A stretch of DNA of 64,000 bases from Pseudomonas bijieensis (lineage in GTDB: Bacteria; Pseudomonadota; Gammaproteobacteria; Pseudomonadales; Pseudomonadaceae). Below the pieces are notes generated by a model that saw only the letters and a list, made by a program, of their open reading frames with translations, made no database searches and had not been told where the DNA came from. The stretch is from contig NZ_CP048810.1 of NCBI RefSeq assembly GCF_013347965.1, forward strand, positions 2,480,001 to 2,544,000. Reading direction: 5' to 3'. The translations under genes were made by a program, and so were the position numbers. Of the stretch, positions 35,272-44,300 are shown piece after piece. Positions within the stretch are counted from its first letter, which is position 1, and each line of letters begins with the position of its first letter.

Positions 35272-35302
35272 AAAAAAACCGGACTCAAGGTCCGGTTTTT
35301 TA
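35272..35302. terminator. Bidirectional rho-independent terminator
   Basis: CCGGAC-TCAAG-GTCCGG with AAAAAAA on the left and TTTTTT on the right. It ends the minus-strand cytochrome/propeller gene upstream of cdiB. A nearly identical copy lies at 38642-38672. Confidence 0.9.
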
Positions 35303-35364
35303 TCGAAAGGGCTATGGCGCCCGCCTCAGAAAGCGGGGTTTTCCTGCTTAGCAGAGGTTTACGA

Positions 35365-37857
35365 CTACTTGTTGGCCTCCTCGACTGCCTCCGTATTCTG
35401 AGGACCGAAAGAGTATTTCAGGGCCCGTGCCTTCATGGTGCGCGGATCAGGTAAACCTACGGTTTCCGGGTTCGCGAAACCGGTGATCCCGTTGCCGAGC
35501 GTGGGATTGATCGCATCGAACAGGAAGCTGAAACCTTGTTTCAGCGAGCTCTGGGCGATGCCGTGACAGCCCATGCAGCCGCCCATGGTCAGACTTTGAG
35601 TGCTGTGGTCGTAATCCGGCACTTTGATGTTCGGTTGGTTGCGGGCATTGGTTAAGGTGTTGTTATTCGGGATGGGGAATACGTTGCTCCCGCGAAACAG
35701 CTGGATTCCCGGCTGACTGCTTTCGACCATGATATTGGCCAGGTAATAATCCGGGTCGGTTTGAGTGCTCGACGGGATGGCCTGCACCCCTTTGAGCTGA
35801 TAGTGCTTCCAGACCGAATTGTTGAATTCGCTGCTGCCGTCCATCAGTTGCTTGACTTGGTTGTTCACCGCCTTGACTTCGGAATGCATGGTGAGCGGTT
35901 GCACGACCCGGATCGGGCCGGCCTGCCCTTCGGGGATCCCGTTGCTGCCGGAGTAGACCGGCGGATTAAGGGACGCGTTTGCGACAGCACCCTCCTTGGG
36001 CAGGGAAACCGTATAGGTCTTGTTGCCGTCAGAGAAGGTGGCGCTCGGCGGCCTGGCTGAATCGAGGCCGGGGTAATCGATCTTGTTGTAGTTGGCGATG
36101 TAGTAGAGTCCGGTCGGCGATTTACCGTCGGCCAGCGTCAAGGCATCTTCGTGCTCGAACGTGGCAAAGATGAAGGTCGGGTAGTTGGGCGTCTTATGGA
36201 TGATGTGCAAGGCTACCAGCGCATAGTCTTCGTTCTGCGCCACCGGGTCACTGTCGAGGCCCTTATAGGTCACCACCGTCGCCGTATGGTAGCGCGCGCG
36301 ATTCTGTGCCGGGATGTCTGCCAGCTTGCGCCATGTCGCCTTGACCTCCACCGCGCCGTCGGGCAGCACAATATTATCCGGGAAGCTGCTCAGGCCTTTC
36401 GCATACTCGTAGACAACGGGGTTCGCCTTGGCCTCGAACAGGATCTGACTGTCATGTGAAGGGGCATAGTCACCCCTTGCGTCTGTTGTCTTCGCCACAT
36501 TTGGAGGATTAACCGGGAAAAATATGGCGTTCTGACCGATTTGGGTCGCTTCGTCCAGATTGTTGTAATGATTAAAGGTAGCGCCTGGCGCCAAACGAAT
36601 ACCGTTGGGGAATTTGATATAGCTGTATTGCGGGTCAGAACCAAACGGACGCGTCGGACCACCTGCAGTGTTTTTTTCTGGTCCCGCTGGAAACAACTCG
36701 GTGCGGTGGGCGAAGGTTTGCCACAACAAGGGGCTTGGAGATTGTGGCACCTTGCCCGAATCTGCAAAGCTGCTGGCAGGGTTGCCGACGCCACGGTTGG
36801 CCGGCAACGGCGCCTTGGCCGTATTGTTCAGTGCGAAAAAGCTCCGCCAGGCGAAAGTGGCATAGTCGGTATGGCTGAGGCCTGTGGCCAGGTCCGACGG
36901 TAGTTGCGGGTTGCGTACGGTTAGATCGTTTTCGGTAATGCCATAGGAAACGCCCAATCCCGAGGGATAGGCAGAACGCCCGGAAAAAGCGAAATAGGGC
37001 GCCCATTTGAGGCCATCGGTTGAATAAAAAGTAGTGGCGCCACTGCTGATGAACAGGCGCTCATTGACCATCGCAGCGCTGTTGAGGAAGCCCTTTTCAG
37101 GTATACCGGTCAGCCCCTGCTTCGCACCCCAGTTACCACCCCGGTCATAAGTGCGTTCGAACAGGCCGCCGTTAAAAAAAGTGTAATAGACCCTCAAGTC
37201 ACCGTTATAGACCACGGGTACCAGGTTCAAGATCGTGTCGGCGGTTTCCTGAAACGCTGTTTTTTCCGGACTCCACTTAAGGCCATCGTAGGTCACGTAG
37301 TAAACAGCCTTGCCGCCGTTTTCGTTATACAAAACGAACAACTGGCCGTTGTACACGACGGCTTTGTTATTCAGGGCGGTATGGCGAGTATTGATCGAAT
37401 CAACAGGTGACCAATTGATGCCGTCGTCGGAACTGATGCTCTTTAACTGTTGGCGCGGGGCGTCGGCAAAGGTCAGTACCAGTTTTTGCTTGAAGACGGT
37501 GGCGGAGACGCCACTGTAGATGTTATCGACCGGGATGGGCTTCGGCGCGGACCAGACCTTCCCCTCTGCTGAAGAGGAAAAATAGATATTTTTTTGATCA
37601 TTGTTGCTGGCCCAGAACATGTAGACCTTGCCCTTGAACGACTGCACCACGGGGACAAAGTACGATGAACTGTAGCGCACCACGCTCGTTGAAGAGGGTT
37701 TGCCACTTGAGGCATCTGGATTATCAAATACATTGACTTCGATCCCCACGCCTTGTTGCGGCGTCGCAACAATCACACTCTCCGCATAGGCCGAGGAGAT
37801 AATAAATAAACCACACAAGCACAACATCAGCCGACTGAGTATTGCTTTAACGCTCAT
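35365..37857 (-). CDS. Secreted Asp-box propeller fused to a mono-haem cytochrome-like domain
   Basis: An 830-residue exported protein with a signal peptide (MSVKAILSRLMLCLCGLFII, cut near AYA, residue 25). Residues 30-310 hold five degenerate Asp-box units (SSDDGINW and TYDRGGNW are the clearest; also FYSTDGLKW), as in sialidase- or lectin-like propellers. From about 330 to the end lies a different domain (DYATFAWRSFFALN, HRTELFPAG, AVEVKATWRKL, ALHIIHKTPNYPTFIFATFE) known to me from uncharacterised cytochrome-like proteins. It contains one haem-attachment motif, CMGCH (761-765). The protein is presumably periplasmic or surface-exposed. Neither a catalytic residue set for a sialidase nor a partner dehydrogenase is visible, so the role is unknown. 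The gene stands alone with its own terminator. Confidence 0.72.
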   Translation of the reverse strand: MSVKAILSRLMLCLCGLFIISSAYAESVIVATPQQGVGIEVNVFDNPDASSGKPSSTSVVRYSSSYFVPVVQSFKGKVYMFWASNNDQKNIYFSSSAEGKVWSAPKPIPVDNIYSGVSATVFKQKLVLTFADAPRQQLKSISSDDGINWSPVDSINTRHTALNNKAVVYNGQLFVLYNENGGKAVYYVTYDGLKWSPEKTAFQETADTILNLVPVVYNGDLRVYYTFFNGGLFERTYDRGGNWGAKQGLTGIPEKGFLNSAAMVNERLFISSGATTFYSTDGLKWAPYFAFSGRSAYPSGLGVSYGITENDLTVRNPQLPSDLATGLSHTDYATFAWRSFFALNNTAKAPLPANRGVGNPASSFADSGKVPQSPSPLLWQTFAHRTELFPAGPEKNTAGGPTRPFGSDPQYSYIKFPNGIRLAPGATFNHYNNLDEATQIGQNAIFFPVNPPNVAKTTDARGDYAPSHDSQILFEAKANPVVYEYAKGLSSFPDNIVLPDGAVEVKATWRKLADIPAQNRARYHTATVVTYKGLDSDPVAQNEDYALVALHIIHKTPNYPTFIFATFEHEDALTLADGKSPTGLYYIANYNKIDYPGLDSARPPSATFSDGNKTYTVSLPKEGAVANASLNPPVYSGSNGIPEGQAGPIRVVQPLTMHSEVKAVNNQVKQLMDGSSEFNNSVWKHYQLKGVQAIPSSTQTDPDYYLANIMVESSQPGIQLFRGSNVFPIPNNNTLTNARNQPNIKVPDYDHSTQSLTMGGCMGCHGIAQSSLKQGFSFLFDAINPTLGNGITGFANPETVGLPDPRTMKARALKYSFGPQNTEAVEEANK

Positions 37858-38196
37858 AGATTCATTCCTTGAGTGAGTGGCTACTCCAGGCCATACGTGT
37901 GCCTGGGTAATTATTCCATTGCTAAAGCGTGATCGATACCGACAGCGAAGTGTCCAGGTTCAACTCACCTCCGTTGTTATTCGGGGATACGCATGGGGTG
38001 GAAGGCATCGACTGCAGGCACGCTCCGTGTTTTGCAGCGGATGTGCGGCAGGCGCATCCTCCATGGTAGTCGACTGTTTAATATCGGCTAGGAGAACGCC
38101 AAAAAAGACCTCAAGCGGTGGCGACTCAAGATGAACTTTCCAGCCAACCCGGGCCTCAACCCATTACCTGCCCAACAAGGAATATGAGGCCCTGCC
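37858..38196. other. Intergenic region between divergent genes
   Basis: About 340 bp without a convincing gene. It must hold promoters for the cytochrome-propeller gene (minus) and the small periplasmic gene (plus). No strong -10/-35 pair, repeat or operator was identified. Confidence 0.5.
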
Positions 38197-38469
38197 ATGA
38201 AAACCCTCTTGAAACTCACCTTGGCCGCCACCCTTACCTGCGCCCTGCCCGCCTGGGCCTGCACCCCCGAGGAAGCCACCGCCAAGCGAGAGCAACTGGC
38301 CCAGGAAGTGAGCAAACTCACCGAGCAGAACCCGGCCAAGGCCAAGGAGATCAACGACGAGTTGCAGAACATGGACCTGAAAACCGCCAGCAAGGATTTG
38401 CCGGACAAGTGCCAGTTGATCGATAAGCGTCTGGAAGAGTTGAAGAACGCAGAGAAGAAGGCTGGGTGA
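38197..38469 (+). CDS. Small periplasmic helical protein
   Basis: A 90-residue protein. The signal peptide (MKTLLKLTLAATLTCALPAWA) leaves a mature domain of about 69 residues, starting CTPEEATAKREQ, that is almost fully alpha-helical and Lys/Glu-rich (KLTEQNPAKAKEINDELQNM, LIDKRLEELKNAEKKAG). The two Cys of the mature part could form a disulfide clamping a helical hairpin. No named family is recognised. It stands alone, followed by a REPIN and a terminator. Confidence 0.72.
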   Translation: MKTLLKLTLAATLTCALPAWACTPEEATAKREQLAQEVSKLTEQNPAKAKEINDELQNMDLKTASKDLPDKCQLIDKRLEELKNAEKKAG

Positions 38470-38510
38470 TCAGCCAAAGCCGCACAACCCGCTTTGGTGG
38501 CGAGGGGATT

Positions 38511-38597
38511 TGTGGGAGCAAGGCTTGCCCGCGATGAAGGCGATGCGGTCTTTCAGAAATCGAGGCGTCTGTGTCGAGAGCAAGCTTTGCTCCCACA
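38511..38597. repeat. REPIN, class A variant
   Basis: GGGAGCAAGGCTTGCCCGCG and an inverted GAGCAAGCTTTGCTCCCACA arm lie between the small periplasmic gene and a terminator. It is the first REP after the CDI island. Confidence 0.85.
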
Positions 38598-38641
38598 AAT
38601 CTGCCTCGCCACGGGGTTTTGCGTCAGATTCAGTTACCCAT

Positions 38642-38672
38642 AAAAAAACCGGACTCAACGTCCGGTTTTTTA
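38642..38672. terminator. Bidirectional rho-independent terminator (copy of 35272-35302)
   Basis: CCGGAC-TCAAC-GTCCGG with A and T tracts, as at 35272-35302; over about 35 bp the two copies differ at one base. It serves the convergent DEAD-box helicase gene (minus) and possibly the small gene (plus). Confidence 0.9.
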
Positions 38673-38690
38673 TCAAGCACTAACGCCGAC

Positions 38691-40037
38691 TCACTCAGCC
38701 GCCGGTGCCTCTGGTTTGCGGCGCTTGAGCGGGGCCATGCCGTCCTTGCTGACCAGCGATGGAGCGTCGCTCTTCGGGCGGTTGGCGGTCTTGCGCTTGG
38801 TCGGGGCCTTGGCGCCGGTTTTCTTCTTGTCGCCCTTGGCGTCGACCTTTTTCTTCTTCACGCCAACAGCCTTGCCCGAGGCCTTGACCTTCTTCGGTCC
38901 GCCGTAGGTGCCTTTGACTTCCTTGATGGTGCGGCGCTCGAAGCTCTGCTTGAGGTAGCGCTCGATGCTCGACATCAGGTTCCAGTCGCCGTGGCAGATC
39001 AGCGAGATCGCCAGGCCATCGTTACCGGCACGACCGGTACGACCGATGCGGTGCACGTACTCGTCGCCGCTGCGGGGCATGTCGAAGTTGATGACCATGT
39101 CCAGGCCTTCCACGTCCAGGCCGCGGGCGGCGACGTCGGTGGCGACGAGGATTTTCACCCCGCCCTGTTTGAGACGGTCGATGGCCAGCTTGCGGTCCTT
39201 CTGGTCTTTCTCGCCGTGCAGGACGAACGCCTTGTATTCCTGGGCCACCAGGCGGCCATAGATACGGTCGGCCATGGCCCGGGTGTTGGTGAACACGATG
39301 GCTTTTTCGTAGGTCTCGTTGGCCAGCAACCAGTTCACGATCTGCTCTTTGTGCTGGTTGTGGTCGGCGGTAATGATCTGCTGGCGGGTGGTGGAGTTCA
39401 GTTGGCTGACCGCGTTGAGCTGCAAGTGCTCGGGGTTGTTCAGCACCTTGGCGATCATCTCGCGCAGGCCCGAACCGCCGGTGGTGGCGGAGAACAACAT
39501 GGTCTGCTGGCGGTTGACGCATTCGTCCACCAGGCGCTGCACGTCTTCGGCAAAGCCCATGTCGAGCATACGGTCGGCTTCGTCCAGCACCAGTACTTCG
39601 ACTTCCTTGAGGTCGAGGTTGCCGGCGTTCAACTGCTCGATCATCCGCCCTGGGGTGCCGATCAGGATGTCCGGCACCTTGCGCAGCATGGCGGCCTGGA
39701 CCTTGAAGTCTTCGCCGCCGGTGATCAGGCCGGACTTGATGAAGGTGAACTGCGAGAAACGCTCCACTTCCTTCAAGGTCTGCTGGGCCAGTTCACGGGT
39801 CGGCAACAGGATCAGGGTCTTGATGCTGACGCGGACCTTGGCCGGGCCGATCAGGCGGTTGAGGATCGGCAGCACGAACGCGGCGGTCTTGCCGCTGCCG
39901 GTCTGCGCCGTCACCCGCAGGTCACGCCCCTGGAGCGCGAGCGGAATGGCCGCTGCCTGCACCGGCGTTGGCTCGACAAATTTAAGCTCGGCCACGGCTT
40001 TGAGCAGGCGTTCGTGCAGGGCGAATTGGGAAAACAC
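38691..40037 (-). CDS. DEAD-box ATP-dependent RNA helicase
   Basis: A cytoplasmic RNA helicase of 448 residues with all core motifs: Q-motif region FVEPTPVQAAAIP, motif I AQTGSGKT (44-51), PTRELA, motif II DEAD (152-155), SAT (about 184), and motif VI HRIGRTGRAG (about 328). A C-terminal tail from about residue 390 is rich in Lys, Ala and Pro, suited to RNA binding. I chose GTG at 40037 because GAGGTAG precedes it at proper spacing; the longer frame to 40199 is intergenic. Such enzymes act in ribosome assembly, RNA decay and cold adaptation. The RhlE and SrmB groups are closest in style, but the exact orthologue is not assigned. Confidence 0.92.
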   Translation of the reverse strand: MFSQFALHERLLKAVAELKFVEPTPVQAAAIPLALQGRDLRVTAQTGSGKTAAFVLPILNRLIGPAKVRVSIKTLILLPTRELAQQTLKEVERFSQFTFIKSGLITGGEDFKVQAAMLRKVPDILIGTPGRMIEQLNAGNLDLKEVEVLVLDEADRMLDMGFAEDVQRLVDECVNRQQTMLFSATTGGSGLREMIAKVLNNPEHLQLNAVSQLNSTTRQQIITADHNQHKEQIVNWLLANETYEKAIVFTNTRAMADRIYGRLVAQEYKAFVLHGEKDQKDRKLAIDRLKQGGVKILVATDVAARGLDVEGLDMVINFDMPRSGDEYVHRIGRTGRAGNDGLAISLICHGDWNLMSSIERYLKQSFERRTIKEVKGTYGGPKKVKASGKAVGVKKKKVDAKGDKKKTGAKAPTKRKTANRPKSDAPSLVSKDGMAPLKRRKPEAPAAE

Positions 40038-40230
40038 GGGTGCTACCTCGAAGAAATGCAAAAAAACAGCTGCATAGGGTAACGGTTTCGAGCGCGAAGG
40101 CCGAGTTTCTTTATACAAACGGCGGTAAATCAGTGCATTTTTATCAGCCGTTATTGCATCAACGGTCACTTGAGCAGGCTTAAATGCTCTAATCGCCACG
40201 TCGCATCTTTATAGAAGAACCGTTTCGTCC

Positions 40231-41529
40231 ATGGACATCAAACAACTCTGGGTCAACATCCAAGACCTCTGGGGTGCCCTTGACCAGCACCCGCTCCTGC
40301 ATTCCAGCCTCGCCCTGGTGTTGCTGCTGGTCATCGCCCTGGTGCTTGGGCGCGTGGCGCGCTACCTGATTTTGCATGCCGCCAAGTTGCTGGGGCGCCA
40401 ACCGGCCCTGAACTGGGTCAACGACCTGCGCCAGAACAAAGTGTTCCATCGCCTGGCGCAGATGACGCCGTCACTGATCATCCAGTTCGGCCTGCACCTG
40501 GTGCCGGAACTGAGCAAGACCAGCATGATTTTCCTCGGCAATGTCGCCCTGGCTTTCACCATCTTGTTCATGGTGCTGAGCCTCAGTGCCCTGCTCAGCG
40601 CCATGCTGGATGTATACGCACGCACCGAACATGCGCGTACCCGTTCGATCAAAGGCTACGTGCAACTGACGAAGATGGTGCTGTATGTGTTTGGGGCGAT
40701 CATCATCGTCGCCACCCTGATCGACCGTTCGCCACTGTTGTTGCTGTCGGGCCTGGGTGCGATGTCGGCGGTGATCCTGTTGGTCTACAAGGACACCTTG
40801 CTGTCGTTCGTCGCCAGTGTGCAGTTGACCAGCAACGACATGCTGCGGGTCGGCGACTGGATCGAGATGCCTCAGGTCGGCGCCGACGGTGACGTGGTGG
40901 ACATCACGCTGCACACGGTCAAGGTGCAGAATTTCGACAAGACCATTGTCTCGATCCCGACCTGGCGCCTGATGTCCGAATCGTTCAAGAACTGGCGCGG
41001 CATGCAGCAATCCGGTGGACGGCGGATCAAGCGCAGTCTGTTCATCGATGCCAGCGGCGTGCGTTTCCTGCACGACGAGGAAGAGCAGCGCCTGACCCAG
41101 GTTCGCCTGCTGACCGACTACATCGGCCGCAAGCAAGCCGAACTCAAGGCCTGGAACGAGGCCCAGGGCAACGTCGCGGCGATGTCGGCCAACCGTCGGC
41201 GAATGACCAACCTGGGCACCTTCCGCGCCTATGCCCTGGCGTATTTGAAGAGCCACCCGGAAATCCAGCCGAACATGACTTGCATGGTCCGGCAGATGCA
41301 GACCACCGCCCAAGGCATCCCGCTGGAAATCTACTGCTTCACCCGCACCACTGCGTGGACCGACTACGAGCGCATCCAGGGGGATATTTTCGATTACCTG
41401 CTGGCGGTGATGCCGGAGTTCGGGTTGAACCTGTACCAGCAGCCTAGCGGCATGGACCTGCGCTCCGGGCTGCTGCCGGCGGTGCTGGGGGCGAGCCATC
41501 TGCCGGAGCCGCAGAAGCAGGTGGTCTGA
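40231..41529 (+). CDS. Mechanosensitive channel of the MscS superfamily (YbdG-like)
   Basis: A 432-residue inner-membrane protein with about five N-terminal membrane spans to about 195, then the MscS beta domain (VQLTSNDMLRVGDWIEMPQV, GDVVDITLHTVKVQNFDKTI, SIPTWRLMSESFKNW) and a large cytoplasmic C-terminal domain with an insertion (about 285-345). The VQNFDKTIVSIPTWRL signature and length match E. coli YbdG, which contributes a small-conductance channel in osmotic downshock. It is divergent from the DEAD-box helicase gene. Confidence 0.88.
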   Translation: MDIKQLWVNIQDLWGALDQHPLLHSSLALVLLLVIALVLGRVARYLILHAAKLLGRQPALNWVNDLRQNKVFHRLAQMTPSLIIQFGLHLVPELSKTSMIFLGNVALAFTILFMVLSLSALLSAMLDVYARTEHARTRSIKGYVQLTKMVLYVFGAIIIVATLIDRSPLLLLSGLGAMSAVILLVYKDTLLSFVASVQLTSNDMLRVGDWIEMPQVGADGDVVDITLHTVKVQNFDKTIVSIPTWRLMSESFKNWRGMQQSGGRRIKRSLFIDASGVRFLHDEEEQRLTQVRLLTDYIGRKQAELKAWNEAQGNVAAMSANRRRMTNLGTFRAYALAYLKSHPEIQPNMTCMVRQMQTTAQGIPLEIYCFTRTTAWTDYERIQGDIFDYLLAVMPEFGLNLYQQPSGMDLRSGLLPAVLGASHLPEPQKQVV

Positions 41530-41551
41530 CCCTCAACCATCCAAGATCCCT

Positions 41552-41642
41552 TGTGGGAGCGAGCCTGCTCGCGAAAGCGGAGTGCCAGACAACAGATATA
41601 CCGACTGATATGACGCCTTCGCGAGCAGGCTCGCTCCCACAG
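41552..41642. repeat. REPIN, class A
   Basis: GGGAGCGAGCCTGCTCGCGA and its inverted copy flank a spacer of about 44 bp between convergent genes. Confidence 0.9.
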
Positions 41643-41646
41643 AGAG

Positions 41647-42513
41647 TCAGCGTGTGACTAGCGGTTGGCGCACGCCCAACCGACTGATCCACACCGCCAC
41701 CAGTATCACCGACCCACCCAGCAGCAATCGCCCAAGTTCCTCGTGCTGGTTCCAGATCAGCAGGTTCACCAGCAGCCCTACCGGCACGTGCAGGTTGTTC
41801 ATCACCGCCAGCGTCCCGCCGTTGACCAGGCACGCGCCTTTGTTCCACCAGTACAGCCCCAGCGCGGTGGAGACCAGGCCGAGGAACACCAGCACGCCCC
41901 ATTGCAGCGGCGCTTCGGGCCAGAAATCCGCCTTGCCGAACAGCAGGAAAGCCGGCAACGCCACCATCAGTGCACCAAGATAGAAATAACCGAAACGTCG
42001 GTAATGCGGCAGGTCGCTCGGGTGACGGGCCACCAGGTGCTTGTACAGCACCTGTCCGGCCGCATAGGTGAAGTTGGCCAGTTGCAGCAGCAAAAAGCCC
42101 ATGAAGAAATCCGGGTTGATCCGGTCGTAGCGAATCACCGCCGCGCCGGCCACGGCCACCAGCGCCGCGATCAGCGCCCAGGGATTGAAGCGACGGTTCA
42201 ACGCGTCTTCGATCAAGGTCACGTGCAAAGGCGTAAGGATGGTGAACAGCAGCACCTCGGGCACCGTCAAGACCCGGAAGCTCAAGTACAGGCATACGTA
42301 GGTCACGCCGAACTGCAAGGCACCGATCAACAGCATGCCGCGCATGAACGATGGCTCCACCTGGCGCCAGCGCGTCAGCGGAATGAACACCAGCCCGGCC
42401 AGCAGCACCCGCACCAACACCGCGAAATAACTGTCCACATGTCCGGCCAGGTACTCACCGATCAAGCTGAAGGAAAACGCCTGGATCAGCGTCACAAAAA
42501 GTAGATAGCCCAT
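41647..42513 (-). CDS. DMT-superfamily transporter (carboxylate/amino acid/amine type)
   Basis: A 288-residue inner-membrane protein with ten hydrophobic segments arranged as two EamA repeats. FSFSLIGEYLAGHVDSYFAV near the start and the second-half LGLYWWNKGACLVNGGTLAV fit the carboxylate/amino acid/amine transporter branch (YtfF type). It is probably an exporter or permease for small metabolites; the substrate is unknown. The stop codon lies next to a REPIN. It stands alone. Confidence 0.86.
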   Translation of the reverse strand: MGYLLFVTLIQAFSFSLIGEYLAGHVDSYFAVLVRVLLAGLVFIPLTRWRQVEPSFMRGMLLIGALQFGVTYVCLYLSFRVLTVPEVLLFTILTPLHVTLIEDALNRRFNPWALIAALVAVAGAAVIRYDRINPDFFMGFLLLQLANFTYAAGQVLYKHLVARHPSDLPHYRRFGYFYLGALMVALPAFLLFGKADFWPEAPLQWGVLVFLGLVSTALGLYWWNKGACLVNGGTLAVMNNLHVPVGLLVNLLIWNQHEELGRLLLGGSVILVAVWISRLGVRQPLVTR

Positions 42514-42675
42514 AAGCCCCTCGTTTCGAATGGCGGCGAAGATAGCGGTTTTGAGGGATGGGCGCGAGCGTGATGGGCCGCTAGTTTCGGGTCACGGGTA
42601 TGCACAGGAAGGCTGAGCGCAGTACTGTCCGCTCAGCATCGCTCAAAGTTTCGCCAAGGATAAGGAAGCCCCTCC

Positions 42676-43377
42676 ATGCAACGTATTGAGTTTCGAAAAG
42701 TCATCGACCTCAGCCACATCATCAGCCCGGACATTCCGCTCTGGCCTGGCGATCCTCCGGTGACGTTCGATGAGGTGGCATCACCGGAAAAGGACGGGTA
42801 TTACCTGCGCCGTTTCGCCATGGGCGAGCACAGTGCAACCCATATGAACGCGCCGAACAGCTTTCACCCCAATGCCATCGGGATTGATGCCTATGAGCCG
42901 GCGTCCCTGGTCCGGCCGGCCGTCGTGATCGATCTACGCATCCAGGCGCGGGACAATCCAGATTACGTGATCGGCATCCAAGACATCGAAAAATGGGAAC
43001 AGGCTCACGGACGCATCGATCAGGGCAGCGTCGTGCTTTTTTACACGGGGTGGCAGACCCTGTGGGACGACCCCAGGCGTTTTATCAATGCGGATGACAA
43101 GGGCCCGCACTTTCCCGGCATAGGTGCCGCAACCACCACATTTCTGCTTGAGCAACGCCGTATAGCTGGCGTTGGTATCGATACCCATGGCGCCGATCCG
43201 GGCCAGGACACGGTTTACGCCACCAACAGCCAGATCCTGGCAAATGAGGGCATCGTCCTGGAATGCCTGACCAATCTCGATCAGTTGCCCGCGAAAGGCA
43301 CGACGCTGGTGATTGGTGTGCTTCGACTGAAAAAGGGTTCGGGCTCTCCTGTTTCCGTCATGGCGTTTGTACCCTGA
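42676..43377 (+). CDS. Cyclase-family (KynB-like) metal hydrolase with altered motif
   Basis: A 233-residue cytoplasmic protein of the cyclase/kynurenine-formamidase superfamily (DLSHIISPDIPLWPGDPPV, GSVVLFYTGW, GVGIDTHGADPG). The superfamily binds metal through an HxxTHxDxPxH-like motif. Here the stretch is HSATHMNAPNSF (52-63), so the usual Asp ligand is Asn58 and the following His is missing. Activity may therefore differ or be lost, although the rest of the fold looks intact. No kynurenine-pathway gene is adjacent, so KynB itself is unlikely. Confidence 0.8.
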   Translation: MQRIEFRKVIDLSHIISPDIPLWPGDPPVTFDEVASPEKDGYYLRRFAMGEHSATHMNAPNSFHPNAIGIDAYEPASLVRPAVVIDLRIQARDNPDYVIGIQDIEKWEQAHGRIDQGSVVLFYTGWQTLWDDPRRFINADDKGPHFPGIGAATTTFLLEQRRIAGVGIDTHGADPGQDTVYATNSQILANEGIVLECLTNLDQLPAKGTTLVIGVLRLKKGSGSPVSVMAFVP

Positions 43378-43403
43378 GCCCAGTCAGGCGCAGATCATCG
43401 AGG

Positions 43404-43443
43404 CAAAAAAAAGCCCGATCTCGCTAACGCGTTCAATCGGGCT
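43404..43443 (-). terminator. Rho-independent terminator of azoR
   Basis: On the minus strand AGCCCGATT and GATCGGGCT arms enclose a 13-nt loop, followed by eight T. It lies about 108 bp downstream of the azoreductase stop. Confidence 0.82.
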
Positions 43444-43550
43444 GATGCACTCAGGAGCAATAAGTGCAAAGGGAGGTTCGATGCGCAAAACGGTTTGAAG
43501 GGAAGCGCCAGGACACTAGACCACCTGGCGATTACCCGAGGATTAACGGA

Positions 43551-44150
43551 TCAGGCGACCTGGGACAGTTTGGCGTTGGCCTGATTCAGGCCCTTCTCCT
43601 GGAAGTCGCCGCCCAGGTTCATGCCCTCGGCATGGATGAAGGTCACGTCGTGGATCCCGATGAAGCCCATGACCTGACGCAGGTAGGGTTCCTGGTGGTC
43701 AGTGCTGCCACCGGCATGAATGCCGCCACGGGCAGTCAGCACGAAGGCGCGCTTGTCGGCCAGCAGGCCTTGGGGACCGGTTGGAGTGTATTTGAACGTC
43801 ACGCCGGCACGCAGTACATGGTCGAGCCAGGCTTTCAAAGTGCTGGGGATGGCGAAGTTGTACATCGGCGCAGCCATCACCAGTACGTCGGCGGCCAGCA
43901 GCTCATCGGTCAGTTGGTTGGAGCGCTCCAGCGAGGCATTTTCAACCTCGTTGCGCTGCTCGACAGGCTTCATCCAGCCACCCAGCAGATTGGCATCCAG
44001 GTGCGGCACCGGATTGATGGCCAGGTCGCGAACGCTGATTTCGTCGGCCGGGTGTGCAGCTTTCCACTGGCTGATGAAGGTCTGGGTCAGTTGACGGGAA
44101 ACCGAGTCTTGCTGGCGGGCACTGCTTTCGATGATCAGAACGCGGGACAT
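43551..44150 (-). CDS. azoR: FMN-dependent NADH-azoreductase
   Basis: A 199-residue flavodoxin-fold oxidoreductase. The phosphate-binding loop ESSARQQDSVSRQLT follows the first strand, MAAPMYNFAIPSTLKAWLDH is the FMN-contacting signature, and TARGGIHAGG a second flavin loop. The family reduces quinones and azo compounds with NAD(P)H via FMN. I chose the ATG at 44150 (MSRVLII), preceded by GGAG. The gene stands alone with its own terminator. Pseudomonads carry several AzoR paralogues, and which one this is cannot be told. Confidence 0.92.
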   Translation of the reverse strand: MSRVLIIESSARQQDSVSRQLTQTFISQWKAAHPADEISVRDLAINPVPHLDANLLGGWMKPVEQRNEVENASLERSNQLTDELLAADVLVMAAPMYNFAIPSTLKAWLDHVLRAGVTFKYTPTGPQGLLADKRAFVLTARGGIHAGGSTDHQEPYLRQVMGFIGIHDVTFIHAEGMNLGGDFQEKGLNQANAKLSQVA

Positions 44151-44300
44151 GGCTTGTAGGCTCCATCTGAGAATGTTGTCAGTCGATGGAGTGAAGGTTA
44201 AACGCGAGCTTATCGATGAAAAAGCGCAAATAACTGCTGTAAAGCATCGATAATTTCGTTTATAAGCGGAGCAAGCCATGTCGCTTGCCCCGCTGCCGGG

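Noticed and set aside
38571..40082. A 503-codon plus-strand open frame opposite the DEAD-box helicase
   Set aside because: It is a shadow of the helicase gene. It has no recognisable domain and begins inside a REPIN.
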